A stretch of DNA of 64,000 bases from Nocardia anocheti (GCF_029675105.1 NZ_JAQQFV010000006.1:186001-250000), one strand, 5' to 3'. Positions 53,586-62,672 are shown, numbered from the stretch's first letter. Made by a program: numbers and translations. The notes: generated by a model from the letters alone, not told the origin.

Positions 53586-54449
53586 GTGCGGAGTCTGCTG
53601 GAGCCGACGCGACGGTCCAAAACCGCCCCCGCGCGCCCGGTATCCGTCCGGGACCTGGGCGAAGTACTCCGTGTGCTCGATGCCGACCCGGTCGCCTCGT
53701 GCATGATCGCCGCCCGCGTGCAGGAGTTCGGGCTCGACGCGCGCTCGGGTTCCGGTGAGCTGTGGAGCCGCGGTGGCCCGGCCGACTCGCTGTGCTTCTC
53801 CGGCGCCAACCTCGTCCCGCTGCGTGGGGACCCGCAGGCCATCCGCGCCTTCGCCGATCGGGCGGTGCGCTGGCCGCGGGTGTGTTCCTCGGTGGTCGGC
53901 AGGCAGGAACTGACGCTGCCGCTGTGGGAACTGCTGCTACCCGCCTGGGGCCCGGCCAGGGAACTACGCGCCGAACAGCCGCTGCTCGCGTTGGCCCAGC
54001 CCGCGGTGGCCCGCGCCGACGGCCGGGTACGCCGGGTGCGGCCCGACGAGATCGACCGCTACCTGGTCGCGGCCATCGCCATGTTCATCGAAGAGGTGGG
54101 CATCGACCCGCGCGCGGGCGACGGCGGTCGGGGCTATCGCCGCCGCATCCAGAGCCTCATCGAATCAGGCAGGGCCTGGGCGCGTTTCGAGGACGGCGTG
54201 GTGGTCTACAAGGCCGAGATCGGCTCGCTGTCGCGGCGCACCGGCCAGATCCAGGGCGTGTGGGTGCATCCCGACTTCCGTGGCACCGGGGTGGGGACCG
54301 CGGGCACCGCGACGGTCGCCAATGCCGTTGTCGCGACCGGGCGTACGGCCAGCCTGTACGTCAACGACTACAACCAGATCGCCCGACGGGCCTACAGCCG
54401 TGTGGGTTTCCGGCAGATCGCCACCTTCGCCACCGTGCTCGTCGACTGA
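53586..54449 (+). CDS. GNAT family acetyltransferase (DUF4081 + GNAT)
   Basis: A 287-residue two-domain protein. The N-terminal half (VSVRDLGEVLRVLDADPVASCMIAARVQE) is the DUF4081 region. The C-terminal GNAT fold has the acetyl-CoA loop GVWVHPDFRGTGVGTAGTATVA and YVNDYNQIARRAYSRVGF. Substrate is unknown. It is the counterpart of the GNAT gene that follows ispG in M. tuberculosis. GTG 53586 is used; no strong ribosome site is seen. Confidence 0.9.
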   Translation: MRSLLEPTRRSKTAPARPVSVRDLGEVLRVLDADPVASCMIAARVQEFGLDARSGSGELWSRGGPADSLCFSGANLVPLRGDPQAIRAFADRAVRWPRVCSSVVGRQELTLPLWELLLPAWGPARELRAEQPLLALAQPAVARADGRVRRVRPDEIDRYLVAAIAMFIEEVGIDPRAGDGGRGYRRRIQSLIESGRAWARFEDGVVVYKAEIGSLSRRTGQIQGVWVHPDFRGTGVGTAGTATVANAVVATGRTASLYVNDYNQIARRAYSRVGFRQIATFATVLVD

Positions 54450-54511
54450 ACGGCCGTGTACGGCGGTGTCTTCCGGGGTTCGCGGGGTGTTCGCCGCTAC
54501 CATCGGTGCCG

Positions 54512-56302
54512 ATGAGGACACGGATGCTCACCACGTACGCGGTGGCCGCCCTCGCGGTGGCGGCGACCGCCTGTGTCTCGGGTCAGCAGGGGCCGGTGCC
54601 CGCCGCCGACGCCTTCGCCGCTGCCTTCGCCGAGCACGATCTCGCCGCGGCCGCCGCGCTCACCACGGCTCCCGAGAAGGCCACGGCGGCACTGACTTCG
54701 GCGTGGGACGCGCTGCAGGCCGAGCGACTACGCATCCGCACCGGCGACGCGCGCGTCAGCGGTGACACCGCCACCGTCGACTACACCTACGAGTGGACCC
54801 TGCCCAAGGGCAGGCAGTGGACCTACACCGGCGAACTGCAGATGGGTCGCAGCGGTGGCCGCTGGCTGGTGCGCTGGACCGCCACCGACATCCACCCGCG
54901 CCTCGGTGACACCCAGAGCCTGGAACTGCGCACCGCGCCCGCCCCGCGCGCCCGGGTCAACGAATCGGCGGGCAGTGATGTGCTGGTGCCCGGCAAGGTG
55001 TCGCGGGTGCGCTTCGACATCGCCGAAGCGCCCGATCCCACCCAGGTCGCCGGAGCCCTGGCCGCGGCGCTGAGCCGCATCGATCCGGTGGCCTACACCC
55101 CGCAGAACATCCTGAGCGCCGCTCGCGGCGCCGAGGGCCCGTACACCGTCATCCTGCTCACCGAGTACGAGGCCGAGACCCTCGGCGGACAGCTGATCGG
55201 GTTGCCCGGTGTGACGGTGACCCAGGAGTGGGACATGGTGCCCACCGACCGCAAGTTCGCGCCCGATCTGCTCACCCAGGTGCGCAAGACGGTGATCGCC
55301 GAGGTCGACGGCAAGGCGGGCTGGAGCGTGATCACCCGCAATGCCAACGGCGCCGATCTCGGCGTGCTGCACGAGGTGGCGGCCCAGCCCGCGCCGTCCT
55401 TCGCGCTCAGCATCGACCGGTTCGTGCAGAATTCCGCCCAGCACGCCGTCGACCTGCGGACCGAGCAGACCATGATGGTGGTGCTGCGGCCCTCCACCGG
55501 CGCGATTCTCGCCGTCGCCCAGAACAAGGCCGCCGATCGCGACGGTCCGGTCGCCACCAGCGGGCAGTATCCGCCGGGCTCGATCTTCAAGACGGTGACC
55601 GCCTCGGCCGCCATGGCCAAGGGCATCGCCACCCCCGACACCGTGCTGCCCTGTCCGAGCCGCACCATCATCGGCGAGCGCACCATTCCGAACTACAACC
55701 TGTTCACCGTCGGCGACGTCCCGATGGCCACCGCCTACGAACGCTCCTGCAACACCACCTTCGCCCGGCTGGCCAGCCGCCTGGACGGCGACGACCTCAC
55801 CGAGGCGGCCGCGCGGCTGGGCATCGGCCAGGACTACGCGGTGGCGGGCCTGCCGACCATGTCGGGCTCGGTGCCGCGCGCCGACGAGCTGGTGCAGCGC
55901 GCCGAGGACGGGATCGGTCAGGGCCGGGTGGTGGTGAGCCCGTTCGGGATGGCGGTGATGGCCGCGACGGTGGCGCGCGGCTCGGCGCCGGTGCCCTATC
56001 TCATCGCGGGCAGGCCCACCGAGGTCACCGGCGACCGGCCCGCCATCGCCCCGGAGGTGGTCGACGGACTGCGCGCGATGATGCGCAAGGTGGTCACCGG
56101 CGGTACGGCCGAACGGATCCGGGACCAGGGCGAGGTGTACGGCAAGACCGGTGAGGCCGAGGTCGAGGGCGGGTCGCACTCGTGGTTCGTCGGCTATCGC
56201 GGCGACATCGCCTTCGCGACACTGCTGGTCAAGGGTGGCAGCTCCGACAACGCGGTCGCGGTCACCCGCGACATGTTCGCCGCGCTGCCGCCGGGCTACT
56301 GA
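54512..56302 (+). CDS. Penicillin-binding lipoprotein (class B, MecA-N domain)
   Basis: A 596-residue transpeptidase-type protein. The signal peptide ends in a lipobox (VAATAC), so it is probably a lipoprotein. Residues about 30-140 are an NTF2-like MecA-N domain. The transpeptidase domain has Ser357-x2-Lys360 (GSIFK), Ser412-x-Asn414 (SCN) and Lys545-Thr-Gly (YGKTGEAE). It corresponds to the Rv2864c-type PBP near ispG in M. tuberculosis. TACCAT ends 8 nt before the ATG, suggesting a leaderless mRNA. It overlaps the convergent small gene by 7 bases. Confidence 0.94.
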   Translation: MRTRMLTTYAVAALAVAATACVSGQQGPVPAADAFAAAFAEHDLAAAAALTTAPEKATAALTSAWDALQAERLRIRTGDARVSGDTATVDYTYEWTLPKGRQWTYTGELQMGRSGGRWLVRWTATDIHPRLGDTQSLELRTAPAPRARVNESAGSDVLVPGKVSRVRFDIAEAPDPTQVAGALAAALSRIDPVAYTPQNILSAARGAEGPYTVILLTEYEAETLGGQLIGLPGVTVTQEWDMVPTDRKFAPDLLTQVRKTVIAEVDGKAGWSVITRNANGADLGVLHEVAAQPAPSFALSIDRFVQNSAQHAVDLRTEQTMMVVLRPSTGAILAVAQNKAADRDGPVATSGQYPPGSIFKTVTASAAMAKGIATPDTVLPCPSRTIIGERTIPNYNLFTVGDVPMATAYERSCNTTFARLASRLDGDDLTEAAARLGIGQDYAVAGLPTMSGSVPRADELVQRAEDGIGQGRVVVSPFGMAVMAATVARGSAPVPYLIAGRPTEVTGDRPAIAPEVVDGLRAMMRKVVTGGTAERIRDQGEVYGKTGEAEVEGGSHSWFVGYRGDIAFATLLVKGGSSDNAVAVTRDMFAALPPGY

Positions 56303-56499
56303 CCCGGCAGCGCGGCGGTGATCCGCACCACCGCCAGCGAGGTGCTCTCGTTGTGGGCGGTCGCCGCGTTGTGCAGCACCTGGATTCCCGCGACGGGCTG
56401 GGGCGCGGCCTCGATGCCGGTGTCGTCGAGCAGATCGATGGCGGCGGCACCGCCGAGAATCATGCCCGCGGTGGTCAGGATCAGGGTGGAACGCCTCAT
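56296..56499 (-). CDS. Small secreted protein, hypothetical
   Basis: A 67-residue protein with a signal-peptide-like start (MRRSTLILTTAGMILGGAAA) followed by a short mature part, LDDTGIEAAPQPVAGIQVLH and NESTSLAVVRITAALPGQ. No family is recognised. A GGGAGACGAG stretch precedes the ATG on the minus strand. Its last bases overlap the end of the PBP gene on the other strand. Length and signal make it plausible but unproven. The stretch 56500-56718 upstream has no gene and is less GC-rich. Confidence 0.6.
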   Translation of the reverse strand: MRRSTLILTTAGMILGGAAAIDLLDDTGIEAAPQPVAGIQVLHNAATAHNESTSLAVVRITAALPGQ

Positions 56500-56718
56500 G
56501 CTCGTCTCCCTCGTTCAGGGTTTCGACGGTTTTCCTCGCCGAGCGGCTATTCGAACCTAGAACGGTCTTCAGGGCGGCAACAGACGGCATGGACAAGCGA
56601 CACACAATTGTTGCTCTATGTGCGGGCGTGTTCGAACGCAACCGGTACCGGACCGTGATGAAAAGGCGAATTACCGGAATACGGCGTGTGAATCCGCAGT
56701 TCAGCGGGTATGACGTGA

Positions 56719-57216
56719 TCAGATGCGTTGCAGAGTGGCGCCCAGATGATGCTGCAGGGATTCGCCGACCGCGGCCATCCGCACGGTGTAGTCGATGGTG
56801 TCACCGGTGACATGGAAAGAACGGCCGAGCGCGGTCACCGATTTCGCCGATCCGCTCAGTCCGATATTCGTCGAGTTCAATTCCAGACGAATTCCGTCGA
56901 CCGTTTCGGTGATGGTGCCCTCGCAGATCTCGGTGATCCCGGTGGGGTGCGCGAGGATGAGTTCGGCCCGTCCCGGCGCGGGGCAGCGCAGGTAGCCGGT
57001 CTCGGCGTGCAGCGGCCTGCCGTCGTCGGCGGCCCTGGTCCGCTGACGGTAGGTGAGGAACGGTTTGCCGATGTGCCCGAAGGCCACTTCCTCGAGATAG
57101 TCGAACGACTCGATCGTCGGATACTCGCCGTGGCCGCGGCCGCGCCAGGTGCCCAGCAGTGGAGCCAGCGCGGCGACAGCGGGATGCGGAGCGACGGACG
57201 CGGAGGGTTCGACCAC
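56719..57216 (-). CDS. Nitrobindin-like heme-binding beta-barrel protein
   Basis: A 165-residue nitrobindin (THAP4/FABP-like, formerly DUF1794). The family signature GTWRGRGHGEYPTI is near residue 26. Heme-pocket segments ETGYLRCP and ELILAHPTGITEICEG follow. The C-terminus AVGESLQHHLGATLQRI carries the histidine expected to ligate heme. These proteins bind ferric heme and can isomerise peroxynitrite. The start is taken as GTG 57216 because TAGGCT lies 7 nt upstream; a longer frame from 57261 adds a non-family Cys/Arg stretch. Confidence 0.9.
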   Translation of the reverse strand: MVEPSASVAPHPAVAALAPLLGTWRGRGHGEYPTIESFDYLEEVAFGHIGKPFLTYRQRTRAADDGRPLHAETGYLRCPAPGRAELILAHPTGITEICEGTITETVDGIRLELNSTNIGLSGSAKSVTALGRSFHVTGDTIDYTVRMAAVGESLQHHLGATLQRI

Positions 57217-57331
57217 GGCCGACAGCCTAGACCCGCACGCGCACAGGCGCCTCACGCCCACGCCGGGACGCCGCTCAGGCTAAGGTCAGCCACGCCTGAA
57301 CGCCGTCCGGCGGAGGTCGAAAGGATAGAAC

Positions 57332-58678
57332 GTGAACGGACATGTGAGGGGCGCCCGCGGGGTGCGGTCCGGACTGGTACGTGGTGCTGTGTTCGGTGCG
57401 GTGCTCCTGGTGGCGACGGCCTGCTCGAGCTCGGAGGCCACCACCGGCGAGGTGACCGCGCTCGAGGGCAACCGCTACGGCCAGACCAACCTGGCCGCCG
57501 ACAAGGACTCCTATCACGCTCAGTTCACCATTCCCGAGATGGTCGACGCCTGGGGCCTGGCCAACCGCCCCAAGGGCGCGGGCGGACACTTCTGGGTCGG
57601 TGCGGGCGGCAAGTCCTACCAGTTCCTCGGCGACGTGCACAGCTCCTCGGATCCCAAGCTGCAGAAGCTGAGCCAGGACCAGCTCGAGACCGTCGGCATT
57701 CCCGGCGCCGACGCCGACACCACCGACAAGAGCGTCGGCAAGACCACCGGCGTGGTGTTCAACCCGGCACCGATCACCTCGGATCTGTTCGTGGTGCGCG
57801 ACCAGTGGGTCGACCTCGACGGCCTGCCGGTGCCGCTGACCGGTTCGGCCCGGTTCATCTTCGCCACCGACTCCGGCAAGATCTCGGCCTGGACCGAGCA
57901 GGCGCCCGACGGCGCGATCATCCGCCGCAACGGCGGCGCGAATCAGGTCTTCGACGGTTCCGCGCAGGGCATGGCGTTCTTCGGGCTGGCGCTCTCGCCC
58001 GCCGGGGACAAACTGCTGGTCGCCGACTTCGGCGCGGACCCGCAGATCCGCACCTTCGACAAGTTCTGGCAGCCGGTCGCCACCACCGGATTCGCCAACC
58101 CCTTCGCCACCGGTGACCTGATCGACCCCTCGACCCCGGAGAAGGGCAAGAAGGCCGAGCCCGGCGATCCGGCACCGTTCAACGTCACCACCCTCGGCAG
58201 CCGCGTGTTCGTCTCCTACGCGGTCACCAAGCCCGACGCGAAGGACCCCACCGCCTTCGACAAGGGCGAGGAGGACGCGCTCGACGCCGCCGCCGACAAG
58301 GCCGCCGACGGCAAGCCGGACAAGGGCAAAGTGGCCGAGTTCGACGCCGCGGGCAAGCTGGTGCGGATCATCGACGACGGCGGCAGGCTCAACGCGCCGT
58401 GGGGTGTGGCGATCGCGCCGTCGAACTTCGGCGCGTTGTCGGGCAAGTTGCTGATCGGCAACTTCGGCGGTCTGGGCCGCGTGCTCGCCTACGACGACAC
58501 CACCGGCACCTTCGTCGACTACCTGCGCGACACCGAGGCGAAGCCGGTGGAGATCCCCGGTCTGTGGGCGCTGCTGTTCGGCAACGGCGAGAGCCTGGGC
58601 GACGCCAACGCCCTGTACTTCACGGCCGGTCCCGAGGACGAGAAGCAGGGTCTGTTCGGCAGTCTGCGCGTGCAGTAG
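57332..58678 (+). CDS. TIGR03118 family beta-propeller lipoprotein
   Basis: A 448-residue lipoprotein. The lipobox is VATAC with Cys31. The mature part matches TIGR03118, with NRYGQTNLAADKDSYHAQFTIP, VDAWGLANRPKGAGGHFWVG, GSARFIFATDSGKISAWTEQ and APWGVAIAPSNFG, a repeated blade pattern of an NHL-like propeller. A Lys/Asp/Ala-rich insert (ALDAAADKAADGKPDKGK) interrupts one blade near residue 315. Function unknown. GGAGGTCGAAAGGA precedes the start codon. A nested hairpin follows. Confidence 0.85.
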   Translation: MNGHVRGARGVRSGLVRGAVFGAVLLVATACSSSEATTGEVTALEGNRYGQTNLAADKDSYHAQFTIPEMVDAWGLANRPKGAGGHFWVGAGGKSYQFLGDVHSSSDPKLQKLSQDQLETVGIPGADADTTDKSVGKTTGVVFNPAPITSDLFVVRDQWVDLDGLPVPLTGSARFIFATDSGKISAWTEQAPDGAIIRRNGGANQVFDGSAQGMAFFGLALSPAGDKLLVADFGADPQIRTFDKFWQPVATTGFANPFATGDLIDPSTPEKGKKAEPGDPAPFNVTTLGSRVFVSYAVTKPDAKDPTAFDKGEEDALDAAADKAADGKPDKGKVAEFDAAGKLVRIIDDGGRLNAPWGVAIAPSNFGALSGKLLIGNFGGLGRVLAYDDTTGTFVDYLRDTEAKPVEIPGLWALLFGNGESLGDANALYFTAGPEDEKQGLFGSLRVQ

Positions 58679-58686
58679 CCCGCGCC

Positions 58687-58751
58687 CGGCGCCCGGCGGC
58701 GGTACCGGACAATCCGAATGTCCGGTATGCCAATTCTTCCGCCGGGCGCCG
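58687..58751 (+). terminator. Nested hairpin terminator after the TIGR03118 gene
   Basis: The outer 13-bp perfect stem (58687-58699 with 58739-58751) encloses an inner 9-bp perfect stem (58703-58711 with 58719-58727). It begins 8 nt after the stop. Confidence 0.75.
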
Positions 58752-58875
58752 TCATCGGGGACAGTGGGTGGCGGGATGATTGCCGGGCGCGCGCGACCGC
58801 GTGGTGTCCGCCGCGTTCTGCCGCACGCGATGGCACCCTCACCGGGGTGTCGTGCCCGAGCCGGAGGTAGGCCAG

Positions 58876-59331
58876 ATGAAGGTTTCGCATCCCGTGCGGC
58901 AGCGCACGGCAGGCCCGACGATGCTGCCCTGCCGTTCGGCGTTGCTCGCGGCCCTGCGCGGGCTGCCCCACGACGAGCACCCGATCCTGGACGCGGCGGG
59001 TGAGCTGGCCGTCCTGCACCAGGCGCGCGAGCGCACGCCGCTGAGCGAGGTCGCCGCGATCGATCGTCGGCGGGCCCAGTTGATGCGCGCGGTCGATCGC
59101 TGGGTGATCCTGGCCGCGCCGGTGCCCCGCGCGGGCGCCGAGGAACACTGCGAGACCCTGGGCAGCCTGGTCGACCGCCTGGCCAGGCACAGCAGCCAGA
59201 CCCACATCGAGCTGGCCAGCGCGCCCGACGCGGTCTACTACGACGAGTGGGTCCGGCTCGAAGACCTCGCCGACACCTACCAGCGCCTCGTCGACGACCT
59301 CTGGGCGGGCGTGCGCAGCCTGCCGTACTGA
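58876..59331 (+). CDS. DUF4254 domain protein A
   Basis: A 151-residue, mostly helical protein. It shares with the gene at 61500 a pattern of LL-A, a helix with ELAVLHQARE, a block AAIDRRRAQLMRAVDRWVI, then ETLGSLVDRLAR and a C-terminal WVRLEDLADTYQRLVDDLWAG. This corresponds to the DUF4254 family, of unknown function. GGAGGTAG lies 5 nt before ATG 58876; a longer frame begins at 58780. The thioesterase gene follows after 27 bases, probably on the same transcript. Confidence 0.8.
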   Translation: MKVSHPVRQRTAGPTMLPCRSALLAALRGLPHDEHPILDAAGELAVLHQARERTPLSEVAAIDRRRAQLMRAVDRWVILAAPVPRAGAEEHCETLGSLVDRLARHSSQTHIELASAPDAVYYDEWVRLEDLADTYQRLVDDLWAGVRSLPY

Positions 59332-59358
59332 GCGCCGGATGCCCCGGGAAATGCTGGG

Positions 59359-60327
59359 GTGAGCGAGGTTTCGTACGACGTATCATCTGGTGTGGGCATT
59401 CACGACGATCCGTCCGACACCGCGCCCGCGTGCGCGTGGCCCGCCGACCCGGACTCCTGCGTGTCGGCCCCCGGCCTCGAGCGCGCGACCTCGGCCGCGC
59501 TGGCACCGGTGCTGCCGATCCGCCCGCGCGGCGGCCGCGTCGACGGAATCCCGCTGTTCTGCCTGTCCGGCGAGGTCGGCCCGGCCTGGCATTTCGCGGA
59601 GCTGATCACCGTCCTCGAGCCACGCACCCCGGTCTACGGCCTGCAAACCGTGCCGAGCACCCCCGTCGCGCGCACCGTCCGCGATGCCGCGAAGGACTTT
59701 CTCGCCGAGATCCGCCGGATCGCCCCGCAGGGGCCGCTCCAGCTGCTCGGCTGGTCGGCGGGTGGTTTCGTCGCCCACGAGCTGGCCGTGGCCCTGCGTA
59801 CGGCGGGCCGGGATGTCTCGGTGGTGCTGCTCGACACCGATCCCGCGGCCAGCGGTGTCCGGATACCGGCGGCCTGGTCGGCAGGGGAGTACGTGCACCG
59901 TTTCGGCGCCCTGCTCGGCGTCGACACCGGCACCACCACTCTCGACGCCACCGCGGCGGCCGCCGCCATGGCCGCGGCGCTGGCGGGCACCGTCGAACTC
60001 ACCGGCGCCGATCTGGACCGGCTCGCGGACGCGAGTCACACCGCGCTACGCCGGGTCGTCGGCCATCGGCCGTCGCTACTGCCCGGTGAGCTGACCGTCT
60101 GTGTCGCCGGGCGGCATCACGACGGCACCGAGCGCCCCGATCCGGGTGCGGCTGTGCGGAACTGGCGGCCCTACGTGACCGGCACGGTGACCGGCCTCGT
60201 CCTCGACGCGACACCGGAGGAACTGATCACCCCGGAACTGTTCCCGGAGATCGCGGACGCGCTCGTGTCGGCGCGGATCAGAGGTCGGGGATCGACTTCG
60301 CGAGATCGTCGCGTGCCGTGGCGATGA
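59359..60327 (+). CDS. Stand-alone thioesterase-domain protein
   Basis: A 322-residue alpha/beta hydrolase of the NRPS/PKS thioesterase type. The nucleophile is in LLGWSAGGFVAHELA (about residue 133), the aspartate in VVLLDTDP and a probable catalytic histidine in the region AGRHHDGTERP. The opening LPIRPRGGRVDGIPLFCLSGEVGPAWHFAELI is typical of these domains, with SGE instead of the usual HPAGG-like start. No synthase is in the window. GTG 59359 or the nearby GTG 59392 may be the start. The 3-prime end overlaps the convergent XRE gene by 50 bases. Confidence 0.83.
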   Translation: MSEVSYDVSSGVGIHDDPSDTAPACAWPADPDSCVSAPGLERATSAALAPVLPIRPRGGRVDGIPLFCLSGEVGPAWHFAELITVLEPRTPVYGLQTVPSTPVARTVRDAAKDFLAEIRRIAPQGPLQLLGWSAGGFVAHELAVALRTAGRDVSVVLLDTDPAASGVRIPAAWSAGEYVHRFGALLGVDTGTTTLDATAAAAAMAAALAGTVELTGADLDRLADASHTALRRVVGHRPSLLPGELTVCVAGRHHDGTERPDPGAAVRNWRPYVTGTVTGLVLDATPEELITPELFPEIADALVSARIRGRGSTSRDRRVPWR

Positions 60328-61156
60328 GCGCCGCCGAATCACGCGGGCTCAAGGCCATCGCCCGCAGCTGATCGAAGATCACGCCGAAACGGCGGATCTC
60401 GGAATGTCCCTCGACCAGGTCGTGCACCGACATGCTCTCCACGTACACCAGTTCCGGGTCGACCGGATTGCGGAAGTCGAGCAGCGTGAACGACCCCGCC
60501 ATGCCGGGGTGCGCGCCCGCGTCGAACGGCAGCACCTGCAGGATCACGTTCTTGCGCTTGGTCTCGTCGAGCAGCCGGTCGAGCTGGCCGACCATCGTCG
60601 TCGGCCCGCCGACGACCCTGCGGATGGCCGCCTCGTCCATGACGACCCACAGTTCGAGCGGGTCCTCCTTGGTCAGGTTGACCGCGCGGTCCATCCGCGC
60701 CTGCGCCCTGCTCTCCATCACCGCCGCGTCCAGGCGCGGCATGGAGGTGTCGATGACGGCGGCCGCGTAGTCGAAGGTCTGCAGCAGGCCGGGCACCGTC
60801 GAAGTCTGGTACTGCCTGGCCGACAGCGCCTCCGCCTCGAAATTGATGTAAGTGGCATAGACATCCGACAGCGCGCCCTCGTAGGCGTGTGACATCCCCG
60901 GTTTGAGTGCGTCGGAGAGCAGATTCAGCGCCTCTTCGCGGATCTTCTCGCTGACCTGGTAGAGGTCGAGCATGGCGCTGAGGGTGCGGCGCTGCGGCCT
61001 GGCCTGCGCCATTTCGATGCGGTACAACGTGGTCACGTTGATGCCGGTCCGCGCGCTGACGTCTTCCTTGCTGAGCCCGGCGCTTTCGCGTAACTCGCGC
61101 AGCATGGCGGCGAGCCTGCGTAGCCTGACGGTCAGTGTCGTGCGCTTGCCTGCCAT
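60278..61156 (-). CDS. XRE-family regulator with DUF5753 domain
   Basis: A 292-residue regulator. The helix-turn-helix covers about 14-70 (LRELRESAGLSKEDVSARTGINVTTLYRIE). The C-terminal DUF5753 domain spans about 95-285 (EALSARQYQTSTVPGLLQT, ELWVVMDEAAIRRVVGG, VLPFDAGAHPGMAGSFTLLDF). Such proteins in Streptomyces are usually paired with a small DUF397 gene; none is adjacent here. AAGGGGA precedes ATG 61156. The 50-base overlap with the thioesterase gene could allow antisense interference. Confidence 0.9.
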   Translation of the reverse strand: MAGKRTTLTVRLRRLAAMLRELRESAGLSKEDVSARTGINVTTLYRIEMAQARPQRRTLSAMLDLYQVSEKIREEALNLLSDALKPGMSHAYEGALSDVYATYINFEAEALSARQYQTSTVPGLLQTFDYAAAVIDTSMPRLDAAVMESRAQARMDRAVNLTKEDPLELWVVMDEAAIRRVVGGPTTMVGQLDRLLDETKRKNVILQVLPFDAGAHPGMAGSFTLLDFRNPVDPELVYVESMSVHDLVEGHSEIRRFGVIFDQLRAMALSPRDSAALIATARDDLAKSIPDL

Positions 61157-61499
61157 TGGTTCCCCTTCGCCGGTGGCGCGCTTCGTGAATCGCATTATTG
61201 CGCCATGGCGCCCCGATGTCACGCGATCGGTGAACACGGCGGGCGACCCGGATTGATGGTGGTCAGCGCGTCGTGCGACACGCCGGAACCCGCTGTGGCA
61301 CTGCGGATGTGACCGCCGGTTCTGTCAGGGAGGCTTTACCGCAGGAGTGACAACGCAATCTTGCGTTTCCGCTTGTGAGCGAGCATGATCCAGTTAGCCT
61401 GGTTGCGAGCAATCCGAACAGAAGACCGGGATAACCGAATCGAGAGCCAATCATGTTGGTACACAAATCTTGGGTGTCGGGTGAATTCGGGGCGTTGCG
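61157..61499. other. 343-base divergent intergenic region
   Basis: The region lies between the minus-strand XRE gene and the plus-strand DUF4254 gene, so it must hold both promoters. Around 61350-61480 it is noticeably AT-richer than the flanks, with TTGTGA near 61373 and GTTAGCCT near 61393 as a loose promoter candidate. I see no gene and no clear dyad. Confidence 0.45.
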
Positions 61500-61943
61500 A
61501 TGAGCGCGCCGGTGATGGGGGTACTTCCGACCGCGCCGCAATTGTTGTGCGCATTCCAGGGTCGGCGTTTTCAAGATCGGGAATTGTTGCGTTCGGCGCA
61601 CGCGCTGGCCGAACTGCACGAGCGGCGGGCACAGGTGCGTGACGCCGCGCTGATCGCGGAAATCGATTGCCGACGAGGTGAACTCGTCGACGACATCAAC
61701 GACTGGATCGTCTCGGAGATGCCGTTGCACCGCAACGGCGCCTCGCTGCACACCGAGAGCCTCGGTGCCGTCGTCGACCGGATGGCGCGCAGCTGGGTGG
61801 ATGCCAACCAGGCCATCGACCTCGACGGGGCGCGCAGCGACACCACGCACAAGCACTGGTACCACCTCGCCGAACTCGTCGACGGGTACACCGACCTGGT
61901 CACCGACGTCACCGGTGGCAGGCGGCGGTTGCCCGAGCAGTAG
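61500..61943 (+). CDS. DUF4254 domain protein B
   Basis: A 147-residue paralogue of the protein at 58876. Matching blocks are LLCAFQGRRFQDRELLRSAHALAELHERRAQ, AEIDCRRGELVDDINDWIV, ESLGAVVDRMARSW and HKHWYHLAELVDGYTDLVTDV. The protein is predicted to be helical, with no signal peptide. The two copies flank the thioesterase and XRE genes. Function unknown. ATG 61500 lacks a strong ribosome site. It converges with the GntR gene 6 bases away. Confidence 0.8.
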   Translation: MSAPVMGVLPTAPQLLCAFQGRRFQDRELLRSAHALAELHERRAQVRDAALIAEIDCRRGELVDDINDWIVSEMPLHRNGASLHTESLGAVVDRMARSWVDANQAIDLDGARSDTTHKHWYHLAELVDGYTDLVTDVTGGRRRLPEQ

Positions 61944-61949
61944 GCCGGG

Positions 61950-62672
61950 TCAGTCGGGCTCCGGCGTCAGCCGGGCTTCGAAGGCGACCCGGTCGCCACG
62001 GTAGAGCGAGCGCACCCGTTCGACGGGTGCGCCGTCGGCATCGACACTGCGTCGGTGCAGCAGCAACATCGGCAGGGCGGTGGTGCAGTCGAGCAGCCCC
62101 GCCTCCCTCGGCGCGGCCAGGACGGTCTCGATGCGTTCGCGCGCACCGGCGAGTTCGATGCCGGTCGCGCGGATCGCCGCGTACAGCGAGGTCGTCGGGT
62201 CGTAACTGGCACGCAGACCGGCGAATCGGTGCAGGGGAAGGTAGGTGCTCTCCAGGCCGATGCGTTCGCCGTCGGCGAGCAGGACGCGTTCGAGGTGCAT
62301 CACCTCGGCGCCGGGTGCGAGTTCGAGATCGGCCGCGGTCGCCGCGTCGGCGGCGACGTTCTCCCACGCGACCAGGATGCGTCCCGGCGTGCGACCGAGG
62401 CTGATCGCGCCCTCGGTGTAGGAGCGCAGCGACAGCGGCTGCGCGAGTTTGGGCCGCGAGACCACCGTGCCCCGGCCCTGGCGCCGGATCCTGCCCTCGA
62501 CCAGCAGTTCCCGCAGGGCTTGGCGCACGGTTTCGCGCGCGACGCCGAAGCGAGTGGCCAGTTCGCGTTCGGCGGGGACCGGGTCGCCCTCGGCGAGATC
62601 GGCCAGGATGGCGTCGATCTCGGTGCGGACCAGGAACACCTTGGGGACGCGCGTGGTGTGCGGGGCTTCCAT
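61950..62672 (-). CDS. GntR-family (HutC/PhnF type) regulator of phosphonate genes
   Basis: A 240-residue repressor. The winged helix-turn-helix occupies about 12-75 (DPVPAERELATRFGVARETVRQALRELL). A UTRA ligand domain covers about 90-235 (EVMHLERVLLADGERIGLESTYLP, LHRRSVDADGAPVERVRSLYRGDR). Two operator-like dyads separate it from a phosphonate-type oxidoreductase gene. Its own TAGGCT -10 (62680-62685, minus strand) ends 7 nt before the ATG, and the first dyad sits next to it, so it should repress itself. Confidence 0.9.
   Translation of the reverse strand: MEAPHTTRVPKVFLVRTEIDAILADLAEGDPVPAERELATRFGVARETVRQALRELLVEGRIRRQGRGTVVSRPKLAQPLSLRSYTEGAISLGRTPGRILVAWENVAADAATAADLELAPGAEVMHLERVLLADGERIGLESTYLPLHRFAGLRASYDPTTSLYAAIRATGIELAGARERIETVLAAPREAGLLDCTTALPMLLLHRRSVDADGAPVERVRSLYRGDRVAFEARLTPEPD

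Noticed and set aside
54728..56641. A 637-codon minus-strand frame opposite the penicillin-binding protein gene
   Set aside because: It is His/Arg/Gly-rich with no family match and is antisense to a gene with intact catalytic motifs; such shadows are common in high-GC DNA.
57275..57292. A possible IdeR/DtxR iron box before the TIGR03118 lipoprotein gene
   Set aside because: It matches the consensus only loosely and lacks good dyad symmetry. TAAGGT at 57281-57286 is explained more simply as a -10 hexamer.
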